Shown here: positions 53,971 through 64,000 of the stretch, one piece after another | Numbering within the stretch: the stretch's first letter is position 1 | How the letters are laid out: every line of letters begins with the position of its first letter | NCBI RefSeq assembly: GCF_005239225.2 | Contig: NC_133297.1 | Location: 1,558,392 to 1,622,391, forward strand | DNA from: Populus alba | Taxonomy: Eukaryota > Streptophyta > Magnoliopsida > Malpighiales > Salicaceae | Length of the DNA: 64,000 nt | Reading direction: 5' to 3' | Notes under the pieces: model-generated | Told to the model about the DNA's origin: nothing | Database searches by the model: none | The model's input: the letters and a program-made list of their open reading frames with translations, nothing else | Program-made: the position numbers and the translations under genes

Positions 53971-56424
53971 CTAAAAAGCCATAGGATGCATCCTTGGGCG
54001 TGCCCTACATCTAGCTTCCAGTGGTTTTGCCTTTGTACTGGTAAACCCGGGCCCCTCAGTCATATCCACCATTTTATCACCAATCTTCTGCCAACCGAAA
54101 CATTGAAGGAGCGAGCCCAATGCTAATCCCACCACTCTCAGGGCCAAGCCTTCCCCAGGACAGCTCCTCCTTCCATGCCCGAAAGGCATCAACTTAAACC
54201 CGTCTCTTCCCCCCTCCGGGTTGTCGAACCTCTCAGGTCTGAATTTTGTAGGGTCTGGCCAGATTTTAGGGTCATTTTGAATGGCCCACATATTTACAGA
54301 GAGCATCGTGCCCCGTGGAATGCGGAATCCTCCAACCAGGCATTCTTCTGATGACTCATGAGGTAGTAGCACCGGAGCTGCCGGGTACATCCGCAACGTT
54401 TCGTTGAGGATGCTGCGGAGGTAGGGAAGGTGGGCAAGATCAGCTTCATCCATCAAACGATCATGCCCAATCTGCTCGTCGATTTCTCTCTGAGCCTTCT
54501 CGAGGACTTGGGGATGGTTGAGCAAAAGTGAAAGTGCCCATTCCATTGTAGCAGATGAAGTATCTGTTCCCGCCAACAAGAGGACCTACACACCAAACCG
54601 AATAGTGGCTATTAATTCCATAGACGATGCAAAGAAAGTCACCAGAGTGACCTCCCACTCCCTTGTCTGTATATAATTCACAGTGAAGATAATAGTGGTG
54701 TAACTTGACACGGAAACAACTTCTAGCAGTGGAGGTATCTTACTGCTTGTAGAAATATCAAATAAAGATGATGCAAACCAAATCACCAGAGTGATCTCCC
54801 ACACCCTTGTCAATTCAATAATACACCTTGGTTGCGTCTATGACTTGACTATTCAGATACATAAAGTTTGGTGCTATGCATTAGACTTGTGGGTCACCTA
54901 ATCTCAAGGCAATTAGACTCAGCATGCTAAGTTCTAGGTGAAGTAGGTCTAATTGATATTTATTTTTCATTCAGTATTATCAATAATTACAATGCAATTC
55001 CTCATATTTTACATAAAAACAAGATTTAGAAGCTATATATACATGATGAAAGCTTCATAAAAAAGCTTATATTTTTCAATTCTATACTCCTTTAATATTT
55101 AAAATTTATCATCGAATGATTTTTAAATTCCTGCATTTAAAATTGTTTTTTTAGTATTCAAGACTATCTTTGTAAATTTAAAGTTTTTTAAAGTTAAAAA
55201 AAAAACTGAATACCTTAACTTAATAATTAATCTCCTATCCCAAAAACTAAATAAACTACTAATTTATGTTGAAAATTTTAATACTTAATATGTCAATGTT
55301 AAAATGGTTACTTTTTAATGTCAACATTTTAAAGTTACAGGACTCCTGAAACAAAATAACTAGTCCATTTAACAAGATCGAAAGACAAAACATGTCCCTT
55401 CAATGATTCACATTACTATACAATGAAGAACATTTGACAATTCTGAATTATGATCTAAACATAAAAGAACAGTGCTGCATATAGGTATCCCAACTCAGTT
55501 GATCATAATAATTAGTAAATCAAACAACATGATTAAAGATCTTACCAGCATAATCCCTTTGATGATATCGTCCGTGTAATACCCAGGTTCAGTTTCTTGC
55601 AGGGACAGCAGAACCTGAATCAAATTCCTTTTCTTTTCACCACAGCAATCACTCTCCAATATTTTTCTCCGTTGCTCCTCTATCAAATGCTGCATGAAAC
55701 TATCGCTCTTTAGATGGCACTCTTTCACTCTCTTCAACATCTTTTTTGATTTAATCCACGGTATAAAGTCTCCAATAATGGTTTTGCCACCTAGCAATAG
55801 GGTTTCAGCATGAATTGCTCGAAACCTTTTTGCTTCTTCCACATCAGAAACATCCTCTCCATAATATCTCTTTCCGGCTATCATCCGCATCATTATGTTC
55901 AGTGTCAGTTCGAAGAAAACTGTCTTCATATCTACAATCTGATTCTGATTACGAAAGAGAACACAAATCATTGACTTCACCTCCTCCAGACGTATGGAAG
56001 AGAGCATTTGGAGGCGGTGGGCAGACAAGACTTCAATAGAGACGATTCTCCTAAGGTTTCGCCAGTGGTCGCCATAGGGAGCCCAAAGAAGGCTTGTGGT
56101 GTTGTAGGCGAGGTGTTTTGCAATGAGATAACCTGGGCGGTTTGCAAAGACAACATCATTTTTGGTAAAGCATTCTTCAGCTATCGAAGGGGATGAGACA
56201 ACAAGTTGTCGACGAGACCCGAGTTGGAGCAAGATTACGGGGCCATGTTTACTAGAGATTTTTGATAGTGTCCTGTAAATTGGCTTCTTAAGCAGGTAGA
56301 GATGGCCAATGATTGGTAGTGAAGGGAATGGACTCGGTGGGAAGTTTCTTATCTTGCATAGAAAGTGCCTTGTTATGATGAACAGGGCTAAAAACACAAG
56401 AAAGTAGAGAAAGAAGGTTGCCAT
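53971..56424 (-). CDS. CYP81-like cytochrome P450, gene B
   Basis: This is a complete 497-aa P450 of the same type as gene A. Exon 1 is 56424-55546 (293 codons, donor GTAAGA) and exon 2 is 54585-53971 (204 codons plus stop, acceptor GTGTAG), phase 0, with a 960-bp intron. The anchor, [13 protein letters not shown] hinge, AGTDTS, ETLR, FRPERF and [10 protein letters not shown] (Cys435) are all present, so it should be catalytically competent. It differs from A and C at positions expected to line the substrate pocket: Gly98-Tyr99, Thr109 and Leu113 in the B-C region, and PAAPVLLP (361-368) after the K helix. It also has a shorter tail (RMHPMAF). Its intron carries a small internal duplication, and its 3' side abuts the T-rich minisatellite. 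Confidence 0.95.
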
Positions 56425-57326
56425 GCATTTGGCAATGGCGACAGTTTTTTTTATTATTATTAATATGGAAGTCTGGATTTAGAAAGTTACCATAAATTGT
56501 ATTGTGCGTGTCTTGATGTCTGGATCTATATGTTAATTACTTGGCACTAGGAGGCACAGTAATGAAAGTAACAGGGTTGAAATTTCTTGTGGTCGAGCAT
56601 GCTTGGCTTATCTCATCATTTAAAAAGCTAATTAATTAGACTATATATATCTAATCTCATGAACTTTCTCCATCATTTCTTCTTTTACTGCTATCAATGA
56701 TAACTCCAGATGAAGAAAGTGTGAATATATGGAGTGCCTGCCTACAATATATATCTTGTTTTTGTGTTCTTGTACCCACATAATCAACTTTAATTATAGA
56801 TATATACAAGGAAGATAATAATTATAAAAAAAAACTTGGATCATTTAGTAATTAATAAAAAAAAATTAAACTTGTTAAGTTATTATATCAAATCAGGTTA
56901 ATCCGTCAAACTCGAGATTCATGTCATGAAAGTTTGATAGGTAAATAGAAAAAAAAATTGAACTTTAACAAACTAAAAATTGACGGGTTAACCAAAATTA
57001 ATTTTAAGAAAAAAAAAAACAAAAGGCATCAGTTTATACAAAAACAGCAAAAAAAAAAAAAAAAAAAAAAACTAAAGGCATCAGTCAAGTAATTAAATAA
57101 AAAAAAATTAACATTGATGAACGAAGTTAAATCAAAAAAATTAATTAAAAAGAAAAAAAACTTATAAGAAGAAAAAAACTAATGAAGAAAAAGAAAAAAA
57201 ATATTAAATTAACTAGGTTAACCCGTCAAACATGAGATCTGTGTCATGAAAGTCTGATAACTAAATAGGAAAAAAATTAATATCAACAAATTAAATAAAA
57301 AAATTAATTAAATAAAAAAGGTATCA

Positions 57327-57370
57327 GCCTTTTCACCATGGACTGCATTTTGCACTCCATCGTGAAAGGC
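57327..57370. repeat. Hairpin in the A-rich repeat field
   Basis: Arms GCCTTTTCACCATGGACTGC and TGCACTCCATCGTGAAAGGC pair almost fully around a loop of about 3-4 nt. A related hairpin at 57821-57862 has arms CTTTTTTATTGTGGACT and AGTCCACAGTAAAAAG. Confidence 0.75.
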
Positions 57371-57963
57371 ATAAAAAGAAAAAAAAAGCAAAAAATAAAT
57401 AAATAAAGACATCGGCCTTTTCATTGGGAATTGCATACAATATTAAAAGATGAAATCGGAAGAAAAAAACTAATAATAAAAAAGAAAAAAAATCTGAATC
57501 AACTGAGTTAGCTCATCAAACCTGAGATTCGTGCCATGAAAGTATGATAACTAAATAGAAAAAAATATTTAATATTAATGAACTAATTTTTTAAAAAGAT
57601 TAATTATAAAGGAAAAAGCAAAGAGAAAACAACCCACGGGAAGAAAAAAACTAATGAAGAAAAAGAAAAAAAAAATAAATCAACTAGGTTAACTCGTTAA
57701 ACCTGGGACTCGTGCCATAAAAGTCTGATAATTAAATAGAAAGAAAGTTAATACCAACAAAATAAAATAAAAAATAAAAAAAACATCGAAAGAAGACAAA
57801 AAAAAAACTAAATGCATCAACTTTTTTATTGTGGACTGTATTGTGGAGTCCACAGTAAAAAGCTTAAAAAGGAAAAAAAAAAAAAAAAAGACATCCATCG
57901 CGGGTTAATTTTTTTCTTCCATAAAAAAATATAAAAAAAGAGCTAAAATTTAAGAGTGTTAGG

Positions 57964-58235
57964 TTTTTATGCGAAGATATACCCAAGAGCCTTTGGTATA
58001 GCTGCAACAATTGACCTAAGAGTAATATTGATAATATTAATAATAATAATAATAAACTTACATCACTCAAGTTTAAGTGAGTCTGGCTGCAACACCGGAC
58101 CCAAGAGTCTTAAATGTGGGTTTGGCTGCAAGGTCATGCCATAAAAATATGATAATTAAATAGATTAATTAAAAAGAAAAAAACAAAGAAAAAAAGCCAA
58201 CAAGAAGAAAAAAAACTAATGAAGAAAAAAAAAAT
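57964..58235. repeat. Direct repeat, left copy of a pair around P450 gene C
   Basis: It matches 63743-64000 in the same orientation at an offset of about 5.78 kb: TATACCCAAGA, GACCTAAGAGTAATATT, TGCAACACCG.ACCCAA, AATTAAAAAGAAAAAAACAA and CAACAAGAAGAAAAAAAACT. It lies within the A-rich repeat field. Confidence 0.85.
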
Positions 58236-58652
58236 TGAATTAACTGGGTTAATCCTTCAAACCAGGTTAACCTAGTCAAATCTGGGATTTACGTCATGAA
58301 ACTTTAATAACTAAATAAAAAAAAAAAATTGACAGGTTAACATGTCAAGTCAGGATACGTGTTATGAAAATCTAATAATTGAATAGAAAAAAATTAATTA
58401 AAAAGAAAAAAGCAAAAATAAAATTTTGAGTTCACTCTTCAAACCCGGGATCCGTGTTATGAAAGTCTAATAACTAAATAAAAAAAATTAACATTAACAA
58501 ACTAAATTAAAAAAAAAATTATTAAAAAAAACACAAAAAAAAAAAAAAAAACCTTAAAGACTTAAAAAAAAAAAAAAGATTGCTCCGCATTTTACTGACT
58601 AAAACATTGAGCAGTCTTAATATATATTTTTAATCTAATTGAAGAAAAGACT

Positions 58653-58823
58653 AGACTTCAATAGAGGATTTTTCTAAGGCCACCAGGGCTTGTACAATTG
58701 CAGGCAAGATGATTTTTCCAAGGTTTTGCCATTAGTCCCCATAAGGTGGCCCAGCAAGGTTTGTACAATTGTAGGCAAGGTGTTTTGCAGCAGCAAAAGA
58801 CGGCTGTTTGCAAAGACAACATT
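58653..58823 (-). pseudogene. Broken P450 exon 1 fragment
   Basis: About 170 bp match the C-helix region of the neighbouring P450 exon 1 (49598-49725 in gene A), for example AGACTTCAATAGAG, CCCAGCAAGG.TTGT, TTGTAGGCAAGGTGTTTTGC and GTTTGCAAAGACAACAT. The piece is internally duplicated, as the TTGTACAATTG.AGGCAAG block occurs twice, and frameshifted, with no rest of the gene nearby. It is a relic of a fourth copy or a captured fragment. Right after it, at 58825-58960, lies a GC-richer patch (GGCTCGGGTACACTACGCC) of transposon look. Confidence 0.85.
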
Positions 58824-58959
58824 AGAGGCCAAGGCCCACGGGTAGGGCACACACCTAGTGGCTGGGCTCGAACAGAGGGTGTTGGATGTTTGCCCACCAC
58901 TTCGGCTCGGGTACACTACGCCAGCACCTGGGCTCGGTCATGTTTCCCGATTCTAAAAG

Positions 58960-60207
58960 GAATATGAATTTAGTAATTGATGCTGTAATTATTATGGATT
59001 TATGCTAAAAGTGAACATCTTTTTATAAGAGTCAATTGAGTAAAACTAGCTGAATTAGTTTTTTTATGCCCAAATTAAACTTAGAAAAAGGTTGTTGTTT
59101 TGGAATTCTTTTTATTATTGTTGGATTTTTTACTTGATTAGGGTTTGAAATATTTATTTATTTTATATTTTATTAGTTATGTTAGTTTGGCTTATTATTT
59201 AAAACAATCTTGCAAATCATTGATATTCAAAACCTGTTAAATTAAAATTCTCTTTACAGCTTACCTGTAATTTTAGAGTTTACTAGTCAATTGCTTACAC
59301 ACTATCCTGAGAAGATGTAATGTTATTAAGCGTATACAAACTCGGTGAGTTATTATGGTGATTTATTGATTTAATCTTTAAACCGAACTAAATTTTAAAA
59401 TAAATAATGAGAAAATTTATTTAATTTAACATGGTTGACTTGTTTACCGCACTCATTATTTAGTTAATCCGGCCAAAACATAAATTTAATTTTGTTCTTT
59501 TTTAGGAACGAAGAGGATTTAGATTTAATTTTTTTTTTTTTAAATGCTTATAATGTTTTATCATATTGCATATTCACAACTCTCCAATTTCCTAATGTCT
59601 TGCCCTGGTTGCATACATGTACAATTGTGCAAGTTGACTGCCATACAAAAAGTAGCAAATCAATGCAGGCAGGATACATGACACGTGACTGTTATTCTTT
59701 CCGTTAGAAGTGAAATAGGAGGGCAGTAGTTCAACACTTCAACTGATAGTTAGTGGATGAGGGAGAGCATGATAATAATTATTTTTAATTAGAAATTTAT
59801 TAAAAATGTATTTTTTATTTTTTTAAAATATTAATACATTAAAATTATTTTAAAAAACTAAAAAATAATTTTCAATAAAAATCAAATTTTTAATGAAAAA
59901 TAAATTACCCCGCAACCCAAACAAGATCTAAAGATATTTGGGATTGACTTGCGGTGAAGTGAGGTTAGATTTTTTTGCAGTACAATGCCTTTTGAAACAC
60001 AAATATCAAGAAAAACCACACCCACTGAAAATTAAAAACACATACTCTTTATTGATTTTTTTTTTAAATCCCATAAAAAAACCAAACCTTATCTACCCTC
60101 ACCCAAGTCCAAAAGACACCTTATAATGCTTAGGTTATGCAGGCCACGTAACCTATAGGTAGAGTCACATCAAGACATCAATCAAAAGTCATGGAAGAAT
60201 ATATGGT
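58960..60207. other. Spacer downstream of P450 gene C
   Basis: It is AT-rich with no gene. Parts (59660-59720 and 60140-60207) match the 3' flank of gene A (ACACGTGACTGTTATTCTTT; ATAGGTAGAGTCACATCAAG), so the duplication unit includes this flank. A short dispersed AT-rich element may lie at about 59772-59924. Confidence 0.55.
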
Positions 60208-60887
60208 TCATATTTGAGAAAGAAGCGTAAGCATGCGTGGGCGTGCCCTACATCGAGCTTCTAGTGGTTTTGCCTTCGGAACGGTGAACCCGGGACTCTC
60301 GGTCATGTCCACCATTTTATCACCAATCCTCTGCCACTCGAAACATTGAAGGAGCGAGCCCAATGCTAATCCCACCACTCTCAGGGCCAAGCCTTCTCCA
60401 GGACAGCTCCTCCTTCCATGCCCGAAAGGCATCAACTTAAACTCGTCTCTTCCCCCCTCCGGGTTGTCGAACCTCTCAGGTCTGAATTTTGTAGGGTCTG
60501 GCCAGATTTTAGGGTCATTTTGAATGGCCCACATGTTTACAGAGAGCATCGTGCCACGTGGAATGCGGAATCCTCCAACCAGGCATTCTTCTGATGACTC
60601 ATGAGGTACTAGCAACGGCGCTGGCGGGTACATCCGTAACGTTTCGTTGAGGATGCTGCGGAGGTAGGGAAGGTGGGCAAGATCAGCTTCATCCATCAAA
60701 CGATCATGCCCAATCTGCTCGTCGATTTCTCTTTGAGCCTTCTCCAGGACTTGGGGATGGTTGAGCAACAGTGAAAGTGCCCATTCCATTGTAGTAGATG
60801 AAGTGTCTGTTCCCGCCAATAGGAGGACCTACACACCAAACCAAATTGTGGTAATTAATTCCACAGACGATGCAGGCAGTGGAGATA

Positions 60888-60929
<42 letters not shown>

Positions 60930-62019
60930 GTCGTGTCATATGACTTGAATATTCTAATACACAAGTTTGCTATTGCGCATTTTCATTTTCTTGACAAAAG
61001 CAAGATCCAAAGACAAAATAATGAACACTTAACAATCCTGAATTATGACCTAAACATAAAAGAAAAGTGCTCCATTATGATATCACTACTCAATTGATCA
61101 TAATAATCAGTAAATCAAACAACATGATTAAAGATCTTACCAGCATAATCCCTTTGATGATATCGTCCGTGTAATACTCAGGTTCAGTTTCTTGCAGGGA
61201 CAGCAGAACCTGAATCAAATTCTTTTTCTTTTCGCCACAACAATCACTCTCCAATATTTTTCTCCGTTGCTCTTCTACCAAGGACTGCATGAAACTATCC
61301 CTCTTTATATGGCATTCTATCAGTCTCTTCTCCATCTTTTTTGATTTAATCCACGGTATATAGTCTCCAATAATGGTTTTTCCACCTAACACGAAGGTTT
61401 CAGCATGAATTGCTCGAAACCTTTTTGCTTCTTCCACATCTGAAACATTCTCTCCATAATATCGCTTTCCAGCTATCATCCGCATCATGATGTTCAGTGT
61501 CAGTTCGAAGAAAACTGTCTTCATATCTACAATCTGACTCTGATTACGAAAGAGAACACAAATCATTGACTTCACCTCCTCCAGACGTATGGCTGAGAGC
61601 ATTTGGAGGCGGTATGCAGACAAGACTTCAATAGAGACGATTCTCCTAAGGTTTCGCCAGTGGTCTCCATAGGGAGCCCAAGCAAGGCTTGTGCTGTTGT
61701 AGGCGAGGTGTTTTGCGATGAGCAAACGTGGGCGGTTAGCGAAGACAACATCATTTTTGGTAAAGCATTCCTCAGCTATTGAAGGGGATGAAACAACAAG
61801 TAGTCGACGAGATCCGAGTTGGAGCAACAATACAGGGCCATGTTTACTAGAGATTTTTGACAGTGTCCTGTAAATTGGCTTCTTCAGTAGGTAGAGATGG
61901 CCAATGATTGGCAGTGAAGGAAATGGACCAGGTGGGAAGTTTTTTATCTTGTCTAGGAAGTGCCTTGTTATGATATACAACGCTAAAATCACAAGAAAGT
62001 AGAGAATCAAGGTTGCCAT
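60208..62019 (-). CDS. CYP81-like cytochrome P450, gene C
   Basis: This is a complete 499-aa P450. Exon 1 is 62019-61141 (293 codons, donor GTAAGA) and exon 2 is 60828-60208 (206 codons plus stop, acceptor GTGTAG), phase 0, with a short 312-bp intron. It has the membrane anchor, hinge [14 protein letters not shown] (Gly where A and B have Ser), [29 protein letters not shown] and [10 protein letters not shown] with Cys435. Exon 2 is almost identical to that of gene A apart from the last residues (RMLTLLSQI), and the pocket segments ANRPRLL and YPPAPLLVP are the same as in A. It is therefore the closest paralogue of A and probably shares its substrate class. The intron holds a 36-bp homopolymer. 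The first ATG was used as the start. Confidence 0.95.
60890..60925. repeat. Homopolymer T36 in the intron of P450 gene C
   Basis: An uninterrupted run of 36 T (A on the coding strand) replaces sequence that genes A and B keep at this intron position. It may mark a deletion or a retroposed tail. Confidence 0.9.
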
Positions 62020-62249
62020 GGATTTGTGAATGGCCACTGTTCTTGTTTTTTAGGAAGGTGTCTGAATTATATTGTGCTATGTATCGAGACTATCTAGATA
62101 CCCATTACTTTAGTACAGTCACTCGAATCCAAGAAATTCTCGAAAGCCGTCCATGCCTGTCTTATCTCACCAATTGAAAAAGGGTACTATGGACGTGATG
62201 AGGTCAGTGCAAACGCATTAGTGGTGAACTAGTGACATGCACATTTTTC

Positions 62250-63225
62250 AAAGCTCCGGAAAATAATTTTTTTCTAAAAATTAAATTTTTTAAAAAAATA
62301 TTTTTTGATATTTGATAATGTAATGGAAAATAAATTGAAAAACATTTTCTAGTATTTAGTTATGTCATGAAAAATAAGCTGAAAAATAACTTATTAATAT
62401 TTTATTTTTCTCATATTTATTAAAATAATGAGGAACAAATATTACAAATTAAAAAATTGAATGAGAATGAAATTCAAAAAAATATATATAATTTCATAAA
62501 TTATCTCAAATAAAAAAAATAATAATCAAAATAATAGACATCAAATCTAAAAAATTAAAAAAAAATGAAAGATGAAGAAATTAAAATAATAATAATCAAC
62601 ATTTCATAAATTATTTCAAATAAATAAGTAACAATCAAAAGAATGAGGACCAAATTTGATAGATAAAAAATTTCAATAAAAATATGATAAGGAAAAAGAA
62701 AATAGCAATTATAAAAATAAGAACAAAGTTAATATAAAAATAAAATTTTTAAGAGATGAAATTGAAAAAATAAATATTCAAAACAAAATATATATAGCAA
62801 TCAAAAGTTTGAGGATCAAATTTAATATAATCAGCAAATAATGACATTTCTAAATTTTTCACAACTTTTGAAAAGTGTTTCCCCACAGATTTTTCAAGAA
62901 AACACTTTCCTGAAAACCAAACCAAATTTTTCTTTTACTAGAAAGTGTTTTCCATTTACCAACTTTTCTACTGCCAAACAAACACAAGAAAGTCTGGAAA
63001 GTGATTTCCTGAAAACCACTTTTCGAAAAACAAACACAGCTAAAAAGAAAATACTTTCCTGAAAACTATGTCAAATTTTTCTTTGACTGAAATTGACTGG
63101 AAAATATTTTCCGTTGAGCAGAAAGTATTTTTCGTTGACCAACTTTCATAATAACAAACAAACACAAAAAAGTTTGGAAAATAATTTCCCGGAAACTACT
63201 TTCCGGAAAACAAACATGGCCTAAG
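62250..63225. mobile_element. Putative non-autonomous repeat rich in GGAAA motifs
   Basis: This stretch upstream of P450 gene C is built from repeats of CTTTCCTGAAAAC, GAAAGTGTTTTCC and AACAAACACA; a sub-block near 62890-63010 recurs at 63050-63220. Its ends CTCCGGAAAATAATTTTTT (about 62254) and TTTCCGGAAAACAAACATGG (about 63200) contain the CCGGAAAA palindrome. There is no coding content. It looks like a short inverted-repeat transposon derivative; the class is unknown. Confidence 0.45.
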
Positions 63226-63742
63226 ACCTTTTTAAATATACTTGTCTGATATGAGAGGCATGTTTTTTTTTTTTAAAAAAATTAATATATAATATAATCT
63301 TAATTAATATATAAACTGATTTTAAATTATCATTTAATATCAAATAAAAAATATTAGAAGATAAGCTATTTATAAAATATAATTTGAAAAAAAAAATTAT
63401 TTTATTTTTTAAAAAGTTAAGCGAATCCACGGCATACTCTAAAAAAATAATTTTATTGGTGTTCAATTTTTTTAAAATAAAATTCTTTAATTTTATTTAA
63501 ATAAAGTTTTTTTAAAAAATAAATAAATAAAGCAAAGCCCTTTAAAAAGAAGTTCGGGAGTCTGGCCCGATGGACACCAATAACCATAGCTGTGTAAACC
63601 AATCGTCCAGTCATGTTGACTCGGAAAACTGAAATTTAGAATTTGATTCAGACAGGTTTTCTGGTTTAACTAGTTTCATGACCCGCGTGATGTTATGGGT
63701 CAATTTTTATACATAAAAAATCTAAAATCTAAAATTTTTAGT

Positions 63743-64000
63743 TTTTTCTGCAAATCTATACCCAAGAATCTTAGATTTGACTGCAACACCTGACCTAAGA
63801 GTAATATTTATAATATTAATAATAACATTAAACTTGCATGACCCAAGGTTAGGTGAGCCTTACTGCAACACCGAACCCAAAAATATTGGATGTGAGTCTG
63901 GCTATAAAGTCGTGTCATAAAAGTGTGATAATTAAATTGATTAATTAAAAAGAAAAAAACAATGAAAAAAACCAACAAGAAGAAAAAAAACTAATGAAGA
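63743..64000. repeat. Direct repeat, right copy, cut by the window end
   Basis: It is the partner of 57964-58235 and runs to the last base of the window, so its true end is not visible. The two copies bracket the P450 fragment and gene C. Confidence 0.85.

Larger units (their letters stand above)
56880..58620. repeat. A-rich degenerate repeat field with hairpins
   Basis: A degenerate motif recurs at least seven times (near 56898, 57210, 57505, 57688, 58247, 58335, 58430). Its core is GGTTAACCCGTCAAACCTG, then GTGTCATGAAAGTCTGATAA and CTAAATAGAAAAAAATTAA. Between units lie inverted repeats at 57327-57370 and 57821-57862. There is no coding content. Poly-A tracts fill the gaps. It is probably a composite of transposon-derived repeats. 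Confidence 0.7.

Overview
The window is nuclear DNA from a flowering plant. Genes carry GT-AG introns, intergenic DNA is very AT-rich, and the proteins are plant-specific families (PRISE/VEP1 enone reductases, CYP81-type P450s, DUF620, a GASA/snakin peptide, a membrane-anchored A1 aspartyl protease, a plant Pumilio). The gene set and the dispersed short AT-rich repeats starting TGTTTGG suggest a woody eudicot, most likely Populus or another Salicaceae. That assignment is inference, because no search could be run.

Layout. (1) Positions 1-8717 hold three tandem minus-strand PRISE-type short-chain reductase genes; the leftmost runs off the window and the other two are complete at 390 aa. (2) Positions 8718-13288 are a long gene-poor stretch of mixed base composition. 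(3) Positions 13289-15615 hold a three-exon DUF620 gene (474 aa, minus). (4) Positions 15616-28404 are mostly AT-rich spacer with a 190-bp tandem duplication, a degenerate minus-strand LINE retrotransposon (about 20680-24210) whose endonuclease part appears deleted, and short inverted-repeat elements. (5) Positions 28405-28777 hold the only plus-strand gene, an 88-aa GASA/snakin-type secreted peptide with all 12 cysteines. (6) Positions 31545-37135 hold a 12-exon aspartyl protease (634 aa, minus) with a C-terminal membrane anchor. (7) Positions 38973-42364 hold a 5-exon Pumilio RNA-binding protein (509 aa, minus), flanked on both sides by a 280-bp direct repeat. (8) Positions 47926-62019 hold three tandem minus-strand CYP81-like P450 genes (A 499 aa, B 497 aa, C 499 aa), each with one intron after codon 293, plus a broken P450 exon fragment between B and C. 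The spacers contain duplicated 3' flanks, a T-rich minisatellite, an A-rich hairpin-containing repeat, and a GC-rich foreign-looking patch.

Function. The two clusters are typical plant specialised-metabolism families: NADPH-dependent enone 1,4-reductases and heme monooxygenases. They expanded by local tandem duplication and bracket four unrelated single genes. The sequence does not show whether reductases and P450s act in one pathway; about 40 kb separates them. I saw no bacterial-type, CRISPR-like or otherwise clearly unprecedented system. The observations most worth checking are the divergence of P450 copy B at predicted substrate-recognition sites, the broken P450 fragment, the direct repeats around the Pumilio gene, and the satellite-like arrays in the P450 region. 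All exon joins were deduced by eye from splice signals, reading phase and paralogue comparison.
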